Positions 25,030 to 36,896 of a stretch of 64,000 nt of DNA are shown here, one piece after another. The DNA lies in contig ML681963.1 of assembly GCA_007922195.1 (NCBI GenBank), positions 57,457,586-57,521,585 of the forward strand, read 5' to 3'. Position numbers and translations under genes: made by a program. Below the pieces are notes generated by a model that ran no database searches, was not told where the DNA came from, and worked only from the letters and a program-made list of their open reading frames with translations. This stretch comes from Podocnemis expansa (Eukaryota > Chordata > Testudines > Podocnemididae). How positions within the stretch are numbered: the stretch's first letter is position 1; the number at the start of each line of letters is the position of its first letter.

Positions 25030-25290
25030 AGCTTTAATTATTATTTATTTTATTTTATTAGTTGCAGAGATAGGGCTAGGCATAAGCTCACAAAGAAATT
25101 GCTTACAGCCCTGGGCAGCTCTAAGGGGCCCCCTATTAATTGTTAGTATGCATTGGTGGAGCTATTCCAGCTCAGGACTCCCCATGGGCTAGCACTGGCA
25201 TGATTTGTGTGGTGGTAGCACCCAGAAGTCCAAGTCACAGACCAGGACCTTACTGCACTAGGCACTTAACAAAAACAGGACAAAAGATAC
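25030..25290 (+). repeat. Old LINE-tail-like repeat, second possible copy
   Basis: The order TTATTATTTATTTTATTTTA, then GCACCCAGAAGTCCAAGTCA, CAGACCAGGACCTTACTGCA, CTAGGCACTTAACAAAAACA resembles the repeat at 11,436. The class is tentative. Confidence 0.35.
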
Positions 25291-25727
25291 CCCAAGGAGC
25301 TTCCAGGTGAATCGAGTCAAGAGAGAGCAGCTGGGCACAGACAAACAAGCAGAAGGGGGAGAAGAAGGAAAGTCAATCCTAACAAATAATACATATAGTT
25401 TCTTCCTTATCTGACAGAATGAGCTATCTGAGTTTTTGTCTCTTACAAAGACCTCCTTGTTGCCACCTGTCTGCATGGTTTGCATCCCATTACACCTCAC
25501 TGTAGCTGGGCTGCAGATGTTGCTGTCCCATATGTGCAGAAAATGTGAACAAATAGAAGCTTAAGAGTTGGTTTGGCTTCACAGCCCCACAGCACAGCAC
25601 CAGATCAGTGCAATTAGTAGCTTCCTTGTTCTGTGCTGCCACAAAATGTGCTGAAAAGCCATCACAAGCCTGTGGTCTTCTCCTTCCCCTCTGGCCCTGG
25701 GCACTCTCCTGCAGTCCTTCTGAACAC

Positions 25728-25800
25728 AACAAGGAGTTGTGTGGCACTTTAAGACTAACAGATTTATTTTTTGCATTAGCTGGCCCAATACAATCTCCTT
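25728..25800 (+). repeat. SINE-like 'AAGGAGTC' repeat, partial
   Basis: CAACAAGGAGTTGTGTGGCA, CTTTAAGACTAACAG and ATTTATTTTTTGCATTAGC match the central part of the family. Neither the 5' AGCCATGTTAGTCT block nor the 3' CATGGGAGA block is present. Confidence 0.6.
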
Positions 25801-26087
25801 TGTGAACATGTTGCAGCGCAGTCTCTCAAGTGAGTTTAATACAATAACCTTGGGAACACATGGCTTTGCTTGGCCTGGAAAGGCCTGTGTATACCATAAC
25901 TAGAGAGGAGGCAGACTGAACTTCAGGCTGGCAGAAAGGAGCCTGGGATACAGGGGCAGTAAAAGGGAAACTACCTCAAGGTTCAGTTGCTCAGTTTTTG
26001 ATACATAGTGAGGTCTTGTGTTGAGGCAGCTCCCAATTGCTGGAAGCTATTCCCAAGAGAAGGCAGCTACTTATAGAGGGAGTTCCA

Positions 26088-26252
26088 AAGGGGCAGTCAT
26101 GTTAGTTTAGTTCGGTAAAACAAACAAGGAGTCCTCTGACACGTACAAACTAACCGATTTATTTATTGCATGAGCCTTCATGGGAAAAAATCCCATGCAA
26201 TAAATCAATTTGTTAGTCTTTAGATGCCACAGGGCTCCTTGTTTGTTTTATA
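26088..26252. repeat. SINE-like 'AAGGAGTC' repeat in foldback form
   Basis: The left arm runs GGGGCAGTCATGTTAGTTTA, AACAAACAAGGAGTCCTCTG, CTAACCGATTTATTTATTGC, ATGAG. After CATGGGAAAAAATCCCATG the right arm returns the complement: GCAATAAATCAATTTGTTAG, TCTTTAGATGCCAC, GGCTCCTTGTTTGTTTTAT. The loop is almost absent, so the unit can form a long hairpin. Confidence 0.7.
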
Positions 26253-26304
26253 TATAGAGAAAATTGCTAATGTTGCTCCAGGGGGGACTGTTTCTCCTCA
26301 CTAA

Positions 26305-26418
26305 CAGAGCCCCGCAAATCTGCAGTTATCTATGGATGTGTTCTGGATATCCGCAGACCATTTCTTGCAGATGCAGATTGGCTGCGGATCCACATATTTG
26401 TATCTGTGTAGGGCTCTA
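26305..26418. mobile_element. 114-bp hAT-like MITE
   Basis: It starts CAGAGCCCCGCA and ends TGTAGGGCTCTA, inverted termini with a few mismatches. Flanks are CTCACTAA (26297-26304) and CTCACCAA (26419-26426), an 8-bp duplication with one change. The interior holds GGATATCCGCAG and TGCGGATCCACA words. It is non-coding. Confidence 0.75.
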
Positions 26419-27805
26419 CTCACCAATTCCCTTCACTCCAGATTAGGGTCACACCCAAGAGTTATCTATTTAAGACAAGATAGATAAGTCTCTGCTCCAG
26501 GGCTCTGCCATGTACATCCTGCTGTTTGATCCAGTTTTGTGTGAGACTTTCTTGGCAGGACAAGTTGTACACGTTCTGCCCAAAAAGAAGGAAATCCCAG
26601 AACCCTCAGGCATGTGTCAGAGGTGGGTGTGACTTTCCCTTCACTATGCCCCAAGGAGGTTGCCCAGAGCACATGGGGCAGTGTTCCATGTGTACAGCTG
26701 TTTTGCCTGAGTCCTGAATGTAGTTCCAGGTGGCTAGTAAGGTAACTGCAGCCCTTCTCCTGAAGAAGGGGATGGGGTCAGAGAACGTGGGAAGCCAAGC
26801 CGGTTCTGGGCCTATGACTCTATCTAGATAGTAAGGAATTGGAAGAAAGAGAGCTGATCTCTCTGACACACAAAGCTGTGGATCCTGCATCAGTGCTACA
26901 AGATTGTCAAATTAATCTTCCTGCAGGAAGCTGCCAGGAACCATTACAGAAGGTGATTATCATCATCAGAGGGTTTTGTTTCCTCCTGATGTATATTTGC
27001 AGAGCTAAACGTAGCCATTCGTTTTCTCCCTTGGTATGTTTTCATTTTATAATCCCTCCCAGCTGTTCCAGCCTAAAGTGTCTTTAGCACTTGGCCCAAT
27101 GACACTGCCAAAAACTGTGTGTCAGGGGCTCATTCTGCCAGTGGTCACTAACAGCTTTGCTCAGCTGGGACAGCAGAGGGCTAGACTCATAAATATTTGT
27201 TGTAGAAACTCATGACTCTGGCTAACTCCTGCTTTGTTTTTTCTTAAGCAATGTGGTGCCTAACCAGAAAAGAAATCCCTGTCTCCACCTCTGCTCTTAA
27301 CACTTTCCATGCCATGATTAACTTTGCTCATCTCCCCATCACTTGGAGAGCTGACATTCCAAACAGATTGCTCTGTGCACAGCATCAGAGTTGTAGGACT
27401 ATGTACAAACAAAAGTTTCAGGAGCACTATGGCTGTGGAGGCCAGAACAACATCTGCAGCTATGCTAGCGATGGCATGGCTGAGTGCCAAAAGGATTCTC
27501 ATTGAGTCCTTCCTGGCTGAGAAACGGACTGGTGAACAAATGATACTGGCTAAAGAGCTCTGGGGATCGGTGTGCTCTGCTTATCCACAGAAGCAGACCT
27601 AGGCCAGCAATGCAGCCAAGGGACAAACCTGTTATCCCCCTCAACTTCTCACCAGTGCTGGAGATAGCAGGTTGGGCACCATGGCTTACGTAGTAGCTGG
27701 TATCACACTGAGCTTATCAACAAGAGAACCAGCAAGGGCACCTCCTGTGATGCAGTCACTTGTCCCCTAGGAGCGGCCTGAACACATCCTTCTCCATCTC
27801 GTTGT
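26419..27805. other. Unresolved non-coding stretch
   Basis: No gene, RNA or datable element was recognised. Confidence 0.45.
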
Positions 27806-28232
27806 TCATAGAATCATAGGGTTGGAAGGGACCTCATAAGTCATCTAGTCCAACCCCCTGCCAGAGGCAGGACCACTCCCACTAAACCATCCCAGTCATG
27901 GTTTTGTCCAGCTGGGCCTTAAACACCTCCAAAGATGGAGACTCCACCACCTCCCTAGGCAGCTCATTCCAATGCTTCAGCAGTTGCCTAGTAAAAAAAG
28001 TTTTTTCTAATATCCAGCCTCGACCTCCCTAACTGTAACTTGAGACCATTGCTCCTCATTCTGTCCTCTGCTACTACTGAGAATAGTCAAGCTCCATCTT
28101 CCTTGGAGCATCACTTCAAGTAGTTGAAGGTTGCTATCAAATCCCCCCTCAATCTTCTCTTCTGCAGACTAAATAAGCCTAATGCTTTCAGTCTTTCTTC
28201 ATAGGGCTTGTGCTCCAGCCCTTCAACACCAG
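27806..28232 (-). mobile_element. CR1 LINE 3' fragment, truncated
   Basis: The plus strand begins TCATAGAATCATAGGGTTGG, the reverse complement of the CR1 3' tail, continues AGTCCAACCCCCTGCC and then the complement of the ORF2 C-terminus. It closely parallels 48,415-48,840 but has more changes and small deletions. It stops near GCTCCAGCCCTTCAAC, well short of the reverse-transcriptase core. No intact frame remains. Confidence 0.9.
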
Positions 28233-30118
28233 AACAAGTAGCCCAATTTTCTGAAAAGCTCAGCATGGTGGGGGCTGAGCTTTTGGGGTAACCTGGCCCT
28301 GAGAGTCACAAAGGGAGCAGCTGTGTGCTGAGTTCTTTGGCCAGTGCAGGGTTAGTCAGGTGCTCCCTGGGAATGCAACTCTCTATCCAGCTATGGGTGC
28401 TGCACCCTTGAAACTCAGACTCTCTGTCAGCATCGCAAACAACCTGGGCTAGTGACTGACACCTGATGATGATAATATTCCAGTATCCTCTCACTTTGAC
28501 ACTGACATTTACACACTGAGCCTTGCACAGCATGATCTGTAACTCCCGCCTGCCCTCCTTTTCATTGACTTTGCTCCATCATTGCTCTGGTCACATCTCA
28601 CATCCCATACAGGATACACCTCACAGAGCAGAACAGTAAGTTCCCAACTCCCATTTTCCATGCAGCTGGGCTGAGCAATGTTCTGTTGAAACGTTTTGTG
28701 GACATGTTCTCTCTCTGTGTCTTGTTCCTCCTCTTGAGGATGTTTTTTTCATGTAAATTTTCTGTTTCAAGCCCAGGGAAAGAAAGAAATTAACATTTTA
28801 GTAAAATATTTTGTCAGGAAACACGCAAGTGCCTATTTTTTAATAGTAACATCTGAATGAAAACAATCTGAGCTTCAAAGGCCATCCCAGGGATGCACTT
28901 GCTGGTTCATGGGCTTGTTGAAAGGAATATTCCTTTGGGGCCCAGAGAATGCACAAAAAAATGCCAGTTTATTTCTCTCTTGTATCCATGGTGATTCCTC
29001 CTCTAGTGGCTCTCACAGCCCCAGCATATGGAAACCAAACCGCTGGAGCCTGCCGGCTGGCTGCAAATATTTTGAGCTGTTTAGAAATTTTGTCACTTGT
29101 ACAAATTAGCCATTTAGTGGCTTCCTCTCTTCTGTTATTTTCCAGAGATGGATGCAAGAGTCCTGACAAGTGCCATGGCAAACGCTGTGGTTGCTGCTCC
29201 TAAATCCATTTCATGTCCCCCAAATGTCAATGTTGATGTTTTAGCCAAAGAGAAACAGAAAAGGAGATGCTGTCAAAAAGGGAGCTGCCCCTGTTTGTTT
29301 GCAACACTGTTCTTTTAAACAAGTCCTGCCTCACTCGGGTGGAGAAGCTGTTCCAGCCACAATATTTCAGCTTAGTGTTGGGAGTGACAGTGGCCCAAGC
29401 CTTAATTTGGGTCCCAGGATTGTTTGGGGAAATTACTTTGTGGAGCCCAGGAAATGACTGCTTGGAAATCTCACTGTTTATCTTTCTAAGAAAAGGGAAA
29501 TTTTCTTCACAGCAAATGCACCCTGGTGGAACCCAAGGGCCTGCCCCACATTTACACAAACTGTTTGTACATCTCTGGAATAGACACTTCATTTACATTC
29601 ACTAAGGCCAGTTCACACTGCCAGTGCCATGCAAAGTGGCCTTTGTGTATAACTGTGGATCAGGCCTTGAGAATGTAGGGAGACCTTCTGTCTGGAGCTG
29701 GTTGAAATTTTCTGAATTTTAAGTTTTCAGTTAATGTTTTCACTGATTATTCAATTTCTGATAGAAAACAAAACCACAAACCCCATATCCTACAACTGTG
29801 TGCAAAGTTCAACAGCCATTGAAAATGCTGAGTTTTTCTACTCCAGCTTCTCAGTGATGGAGCAACTCACTGGACTTTCTCTTCAGCCAGAGTGCAGCAA
29901 ACACTCGCTGCCCCTTACACCCTCCCCCAGCTGTATCTTTAGCTGAAGGCTGAGGGGCTGCTGTAAATCCAGAACACAGGACTGCAAAGCTGGTGGGTGG
30001 CTGGGAGGGAATCAGGCCAAGCGCTTTGCAAGCTGGGCCTGCCCAGCATTGTTCCATCAGCCACTGGAGCCACCCCCAGCCTGCTGCTCTCCTAACGGAC
30101 CCTCTCAGCCACTTTACT
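28233..30118. other. Unresolved non-coding stretch
   Basis: Two facing frames of about 112 to 121 codons at 29,227-29,605 overlap on opposite strands and show no domain. AT-rich pieces near 28,690 and 29,700 faintly recall the GAAAATTTT repeat at 20.4 kb. Confidence 0.4.
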
Positions 30119-30200
30119 GAGGCTACATCTATACTGGGAGCTGGGGGTGGTTGATTCCTGGCTCAATAAAGATCTCTGCACTAGCTCAATGAAAACATTC
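30119..30200. repeat. Possible lone end of a Harbinger-like MITE
   Basis: TGAGGCTACATCTATACTGG resembles the GGCTATGTCTACACT terminus of elements at 34,267, 35,585 and 39,488. No partner end was found nearby, so it is either truncated or a chance match. Confidence 0.35.
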
Positions 30201-33200
30201 CCCAGCTTGCTGTAACCCCAAGAATCATAACAGTGTGAGAAGGCCTGGAGAGGTCACAGGAGCCTGAGCCAGGGAACCCTAGCTGATGCCTGTGTCTTAG
30301 CTCTTGAGCCTGTTGTCCAAATGTTACAGCAACATCTGCTAAACCTGGCCTGGCGAATGGTTCTGTGCTACCACCAAGGAGCTGCCCTGCATCCTGCAGG
30401 ACTTCGGTAGGGCCAACAGCACTGCAATGGTAGCCAGCATCTCAAGAGACCAGGCCTGGGGAGATGCAGAAAACTGTTTCTAAAAACCTATGCTGTAGTA
30501 GAGATCCAAAAGGCAGACCAATGCCTGTGTTGAACAGGGTGGGATAGGGGCTGGTTGCTTTTCCTCAGCTAAGAAGAGATTGTAAATTTGTGGGGCAGTT
30601 TTCATTCAGGATCCATTAATGCAGATACATGGTTTCTCTTTGGATTCCTGAGCACACTTTTTATGCTTTTTCAATTTAATATTCTTCTCATTACTGATAT
30701 CTAGCACAGACTCTAGAGGCTTGAGATTTACTTAAAACATATGTGTGCTTAATTTGCTTGTACTGAGCCACATGTTTTCACTCCCTGCATCATTCAATTA
30801 GCTTAAAAAAAATCATGTGATCAACAAAAACTTAATGCTATTTTTAAGCATGATAGAAAAGTGAAAAACATATTTACTGCAACTACAAAATAAGATTCGT
30901 GCATAACTCCTGCAAAAATAACAGCACCAATGACATTTCTCTGAAATGAGCCTATTTGAAAGACAGCAGGTTTTGTCAAATACCCTCCTGGGGTTTCACT
31001 ATTCAGAGTCATGTATAATTTGTACGTGGCTGTAGCTAAGGATGAAGCATTGCAAACGTCAGAAGAATTGGGTCCCAACTCCTCTACAAGACTGGTTTTG
31101 CCCCAGTGGGACTCTATTGACTTGTGCGTGATTTATGCCCAGGTAAGGCAGAGCAATATCTGACCCAATCCATTGTAGAATGTAGACTGTCCCTAAATAC
31201 CATGTACAACCACATTCAGAACCAAGGCCCATTTACTGGGTCTCTACTTTCCTGAGGCAATCTGGACTTTGAGACACTTTTTTAAAAATTGCTTTGACCA
31301 TCAGGAAACTCCTCCCTTAGTTCCTCTCAGAAACCTCCCTCAGCTCTTGGAGGCCTGTGGAACAAGGGAGGGGAAGCGTTGACCATTGGTGGAGACAAGA
31401 TGGAGTAGAATAAACCATAGCCGTCCCACCTAAGAGCCTCTGAATACCAGCTCAGCCCTTGGTTTCCTTTTTGTCAAACACTGTGCTTGTCGGCCTGGCA
31501 AGGTGCAAGTGGCAGCAAGGGACCAGCTGGTCTGTTTGGTTGGAATGCCAGGACTCCAGTCACCTGCCAGCAGTATAAAGAGCATGCCAGGATCTAGCCT
31601 GGAGGTGTGAAGGAAACCTGACCTCTGGTGGCTGCTTGTGCCAAAAAGAGTTTCACGCAACACAGAATGTGACAGAGCACTAAGGAAATCCTGCTGCTGC
31701 CACATGTTGCATTCTTTAATTCTCACACATGTGGTTCATTGGCAGTGTGAGAAGCCTCCAGCTTGTGGGTAACTGCTAACCACAAGTACCAGCAGTAACC
31801 TCCTGCTTTGGGGCCATTTACTACAACCCACAAAAATGTTTCCAAATCGGACCATGTTGGAAGACGGTGACAGTGGTGTGGGAGTTTTGTTGCCTCTGAG
31901 AAATTCTAAGCAAAGGTTGTAAAATTGTAGGACACATCTATAACCTTCCAGCTAGAGGTCACAGGCCACTGTGGCTTAATTCATACTACAGACTCTTGTT
32001 CCCAGGCTTCGTCTTTGCAGTGTCACCCCATCCTCTAGCCATAAGAGCCTGCATCACAGTAGCTCTTTATCACAAAATGGTTTGTCTCACAAGGACAGGG
32101 CTGCTGGGAGAGAGATTGCAGCGCCTTCTCTGTGTGTTCCCTTCCCCTGATATGGAAATCACACGCACAAAACAAGTTGAATAAAGAACATTCACACGCA
32201 AAGCCAAACACAGAAAAGAGGGGAAATGCCCCCTCCCGTCCCTGTTCTCTATACCCCCATTTTTGTCTCAGTCTTAGTCTGTCCCCACCCTGGCCTGCAG
32301 AAGGGCACCGGAGTTCAGGAGAAACAGGCTCCTACGCTTGGCTCTGGTGGCTTTGCCACCAAAGTCTCTGGCAGCTGGGAGCAGGGAAAGTTCAACTCAG
32401 CCCCTGCATCCCTGGAAAAGAGCATGCTCAATTGCTTCAGGGATGGCACCTGCACACTTGGGTTGGTCAGGAGGAGCTGTGAGAGGACAGCTTCTACACA
32501 GATCATGGGCTTGCTGGCAGCCTTAACACTTCTGGAGCCATGCCGCTAAAAGTGCCTGGTGTTTAATGAGACAAAGCCAAAGGCATTGAGGCTGTCTGCC
32601 AGCATGAGTGTTCATGGAGGTCACTGGTGTCCCCAGTACTCAGGGTGGGAACTGGGGAGCAGAGTGGCTGGAAGTGCTGGTTTGATGGTCCAAGAAGGCC
32701 CATGCAGAGTGGAATTACAAGGAGAAGCCTGTTTGTTCACGTTTTGGAGCTGTTTCTGTGACACTCCATGCTCAAACTGCAGCCCCTGAATGTGTGGCTG
32801 ATGCTGGGTGACAGTGGCCTGACCAGCAGCCCTTCACATTACATGGCAACGAACAAGAGACTCAGTGCAGCACATCAGCGTCTCTTTGCAGTACCAACTT
32901 CTAACCCCTGAGCACCAAGCCCACTGTGCACCACTGCTTCATGCTTTATTTTGGGGATGGTCTGGACATTGTGCTTAGCGTCTAGTTGTCCATAATCATA
33001 TGCGCTGACAGACAGAAGAAGCCCCATGTAAAATAGCTAGAGCATCTCTCACCTGCCTGTGGCCTTCCATGGGCTACAAAAGTACCGAACTGCCTGATGA
33101 GGTCATGGCTTTTCAGGGTAAGAAGATGTCCTACATGAAACTTGTGTGATCAGAGGGCAAAGCTGCCCCATGCTCAGCACTTCAAGAATACTCTTGGGTT

Positions 33201-34263
33201 AGAAAATGCCTTTCTTCCTCTAACATAATCTGTGCAGGAAATGAAGTCAGGTCCTATTGTGGGACCTCTGCAGCAGGGCTGAGGGCAGGCTAACTATACA
33301 TAGATGGGAGAAGCTGGATCAGACTCTAACTGTGGGGTATTTAACTGTACAAGTGTGATAGAAGTATTCCACTGGGCTGTAGAGCCCAACTCAACCAGTG
33401 CTGCTGGGGTCTTTTGCAGATCACAGTGGAGACTGGTGTCCTGGAGACTGTCTAGGCTGCACATCTTTTGTTTTGGGCAGGGTCCAGCCATCCAAGGGTT
33501 CATGCTAATTTGGATCATTCTTTTTTTGTTTAGATTCATTTCAGGTTTCGTGATTTCAGTTATTGCTGCATGAAATGAATTGCAGGCCTGGAGGTGCCGG
33601 GGGCGGGTGGGCGGGGGGTGAAGGGTGGTTGTAACAGATGTGAGCTAAGTGGAAGCATAGCAGCAAGTGCAAACTGGTGTTGGGAAGGCTATAAGTGCAA
33701 CCTGGAAAGATTTGTCACAGCTGAGCTGTGTACGTTCAGCAGGACCCTGGCAAGCAGGCCACTGTTGTAATGGAATTGCCCATCTCCTAGACTGGGGTCC
33801 TCTCTGGCCTGCCAGCATATGCGCTATGGGGACTCAGGTGCCGCTTGCTCATGCTGTCCTTCCCAACTGTCAATTCAGCTTTGAACAAGAGCACCCTGAT
33901 TTCCGGTTTCGTTACTGACTGAGCCAATTCCCTGAAGTGAAATGTGAGGACCCTTAAAGGGGCAAGGAGGATGGCTGAATTTTGTTTACCTTCTGGAGAC
34001 TGGAACCTTAGCTTCCAAAGTGGCAACAGTGAAGTCGACAAATGTTTGCTAGGCAGAGTCATGACCAGCATTCAGCTTCCAGATTCGCTCTTTGCAGGTC
34101 TTGCAGCCATGCCCTCCACTGCCACTGACTCCAGGGTAATTTATCTCCATGCCTGGTCTTTGTAATGGGAGGTCACTCAAGGATTTTAGAGAGAGTGCAT
34201 CACAGGTACAAAAGACCCAGTTTTCTCCTTCCTTCTGAGCGATCTTACAGGGAGCCAAGACCT
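30201..34263. other. Unresolved non-coding stretch
   Basis: About 4 kb with no supported gene. A G-rich run lies near 33,597-33,625. Frames up to 116 codons show no domain. Confidence 0.5.
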
Positions 34264-34549
34264 TAAGGTTATGTCTACACTTGCAAGTTAGTTCAAATTA
34301 AGGAGGCTTAATTTGAACTAATTTAGTCCCTGTCTATACTAGGCTTTCATTAGTTCAGGTTAAGGAATTCCTTAATTCAAACTAATGAAAGCTTAGTTTG
34401 AACTAGTAAGACCTACCAGCTGGTTCGAACTAATCCCTTAGTTTGATCCTTAGTTCGAACTAAGGATGATATAGACAAGGATGAACACTTAGTTCTGGGG
34501 TTAAAGTATAATTTAGCAGGTCCCGGAACCCTCCTAAATTGGTGTGCCC

Positions 34550-34840
34550 CCCTCACGCCAGTGCGGGCCCCCTTGTGCCGGTCTGGGCCCCACCCCCACC
34601 CCAGCTACTGCCCCACAAACGCCTGCCCCCCCACCCATACTACTGATTCCCACACACCTACCCCCTACCCCAGCTACTGCTCCTGGCCTCCATCTTGCTG
34701 CTGGTCCCCCAACCCTTTCCCAACCCCCCGCCATACTGCACAGTCTTTCCCTGCTGCCCTGGGCCAACCGCCTCCCCTGCACCCTCCCCCATTCCCCACT
34801 CACCTGTCCTTGAACCAGGGATTTCCCTAACATCCCCCAC
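34550..34840. repeat. Strongly C-rich (plus strand) block
   Basis: Runs of CCCCCAC, CCCCCC and CCCCACCCCCACCCC give marked strand asymmetry. The complementary strand is G-rich and could in principle form G-quadruplexes. The open frames here (proline-rich on plus, glycine-rich on minus) follow from composition and are not genes. Confidence 0.7.
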
Positions 34841-34847
34841 CTCCCCC

Positions 34848-35170
34848 AAATTTCCCAACATGCCCCAGTTGTCAGCTAGTAAATGTGTTATACCAAATTA
34901 TTGCGCACCTCTACACCCACCTGCACCTCCTTGAATTTCCTGACATCCACCCAGTTGTCAGCTAGTAACAGTGTTATACCAAATTAGTGAGCATTCCTAC
35001 ATCCCCCTGCAACGCCCAAATTTCCCAACACCCCCCCAGTTATCAGCTAGTGTTATACCAAATTAGTGAGCATCCCCACAGCCCCTTGCAATGCGCAAAT
35101 TTCCCATCACTCCCCCAGTTGTCAGCTAGTGTTATATCAAATTAGTGAGCATCCCCTACACCCCCCCATT
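34848..35170. repeat. Minisatellite, four units of about 78-86 bp
   Basis: Unit starts at about 34,848, 34,934, 35,018 and 35,096, each reading (A/G)AATTTCC(C/T)(A/G)(A/T)CA, then CCCAGTTGTCAGCTAGT, then GTTATACCAAATTA, then a C-rich spacer. Units differ by substitutions and short indels. The array lies inside the outer MITE. Confidence 0.85.
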
Positions 35171-35321
35171 TAAATTCCTAGGGACAATATTCCCCCAACC
35201 CATCCCCAGGGCCCCCTTACCTGGCCACCATGTCACTGGAGCGGTGCAGCCCAGGCTGCGGATCTGGCGTGAGCCTGGTCTGACTGAGCATGCTCCTCCG
35301 CTTCCTGGAACATGGCAGAAC

Positions 35322-35497
35322 ACCATTCTGGGGTCTGCTATTTTTAGGGGCTCAGCATTGGGGCCTCTAAAAATAGAAATGGAGCTGGAATGCTATTTTT
35401 AAATGGTGGGCCCTGGAGTGCAGACTTCCAGCTCCATTTTCTATTTTTAGGGGCCCCGGAATGCTGAGCCCGTAAAAATAGTGGGCCCCAGAATGGC
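35322..35497. repeat. Hairpin with arms of about 68 bp
   Basis: Left arm 35,322-35,389 and right arm about 35,427-35,497 are reverse complements with few mismatches, sharing CTATTTTTAGGGG(C), GGGCTCAGCATT and AATGGAGCTGGA landmarks. The loop is about 37 bp. It lies inside the outer MITE. Confidence 0.8.
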
Positions 35498-35991
35498 ATT
35501 CCAGGGCATTCCACCTTACTTTAACTCCTGCTTAGTTCAAACTTAATACGTTTGAACCAAGGGCAGTTAGTTCAAACTAACAATGGCTATGTCTACACTG
35601 GGGGGGGTGGGGGTGCTGGAAGTCGACTTAACAAGGTCGATCTTGTTATGTCAACTGCAGGGTATGTGTGTGTGGACAGGGAGCAGACACACCCAGGGCA
35701 CCCCTCCTCCTACCCACCCTCCAGTCTGGATTGGGTACCCTGAGCCTGATCAGCTCCAGGAGACAATCTGGATTGGGGCCCAATCCAGCTCCTGCCCTCT
35801 GGGAAGGAGCTGGGAGCTGGGTTTGGCTCCCAGCTCCTCTCCACAGGCAGCTAGGTGGGCAAAGGGGATAGGAGCCATATCTTGCTCCCACCCCCTTTCC
35901 AGCAGTGGCAGGCACTCCTGGCCCTGGTCACAAGTGACCCTGGGCTCATTGGGCACCAGGTCACTTGTTGGGGTGGGCAGAAGGCTCTGCA

Positions 35992-36029
35992 GCCTGGTCA
36001 ATTTCACAGGAGTGAAACTGACCAGGCTA
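35992..36029. repeat. 38-bp near-palindrome
   Basis: AGCCTGGTCAATTTCACAGG is followed at once by its near-complement ending CTGACCAGGCT. The same GGTCAATTTCACAG word recurs in the larger hairpin at 36,348-36,596. Confidence 0.7.
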
Positions 36030-36347
36030 TGGAATCCCTTGAGAAGAGAGCCACTTGGGGGCTGAATTTGGCGCTGGGACCACTTGTGACCACCCACAGA
36101 GCCAGCTCCAAGCCCCAAATGTCCATGGAAAAGGGATGGGAGCGAGATCGGGCTCCTAGCCTCTCTTTGCCAGCCTGCTACCTGCAGAGAGGGACTGGGA
36201 GTGCCATGGCACCCCCAGCCCACATCTGCAGGTGGCGGGGCCAGAGAGAGACTAGGAGCCTGACCTGGCTCTAAGCCCCACTCTCCAGCCGGGGCGCGGG
36301 GAGCTGGCAGCAGTGAGGGGAGCGAGGGGAACAGGGATCATCCCTGG

Positions 36348-36596
36348 CTGCAGGCTGCAAGGCCTGGGAGTGGGTGCACAGTCCATCTGGCCCCCAGCAG
36401 TTTGCCCCACTAAGGAAGCAGCTCCCAGTCTGGTCAATTTCACAGACACCCAGCCTGTGAAACTGACAAGCTCCTCGTCAATTTCAATGGCAGGGAGTCT
36501 GTGAAATTGACCAGACTCAGACCTGCTTGCTCAGTGGAGCAAGCTGCTGGGGGCCACATGGGCTGTGCACCCACTCCCAGCCCTTGCAGCCTGCAG
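36348..36596. repeat. Hairpin with 99-bp arms
   Basis: Arms 36,348-36,446 and 36,498-36,596 are reverse complements with scattered mismatches. They share CTGCAGGCTGCAAGG, GGGAGTGGGTGCACAG, GGCCCCCAGCAG and CTGGTCAATTTCACAGA. The loop of about 51 bp has a further partial GTCAATTTCA repeat. It lies inside the inner MITE and encodes nothing recognisable. Confidence 0.8.
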
Positions 36597-36896
36597 AGAG
36601 GGGCTGAGAGTCCCATTGGTCTCTCAGCCCCTTTCTACAGGCTGCAGGAACTGGCTGCCAACTCCCACAGCCTGCAAAAGGGGCTGGGAGCTGGATCCAG
36701 CTCCTCTCCACAGGGAAGGAGTCAGATCAGGCCCCCCCCAGGCAGGATCGGAGCCTGAGCCCGAGCCCATCCCAGGGCGGGGAAGGGGGCGGGCCCTGCC
36801 TTGTAAAGTCAGCTTAAATGCTTAAGACAACTTACAGGGCAAGAGTAATTAAGTCGACTTAAGCACTTGCTTAAGTTGACTTAATACTTTTCTAAA

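Noticed and set aside
30119..30200. Complete MITE starting at GGCTACATCTATACTGG
   Set aside because: No complementary end with a matching 3-bp duplication was found within 2 kb; kept only as a possible lone end.
34534..34833. Gly-rich and Pro-rich frames
   Set aside because: They are produced by the C-rich block in the outer MITE.
35583..36065. 160-codon plus-strand frame and its 157-codon antisense partner
   Set aside because: Both lie in the GC-rich part of the inner MITE with internal hairpins; composition keeps the frames open.
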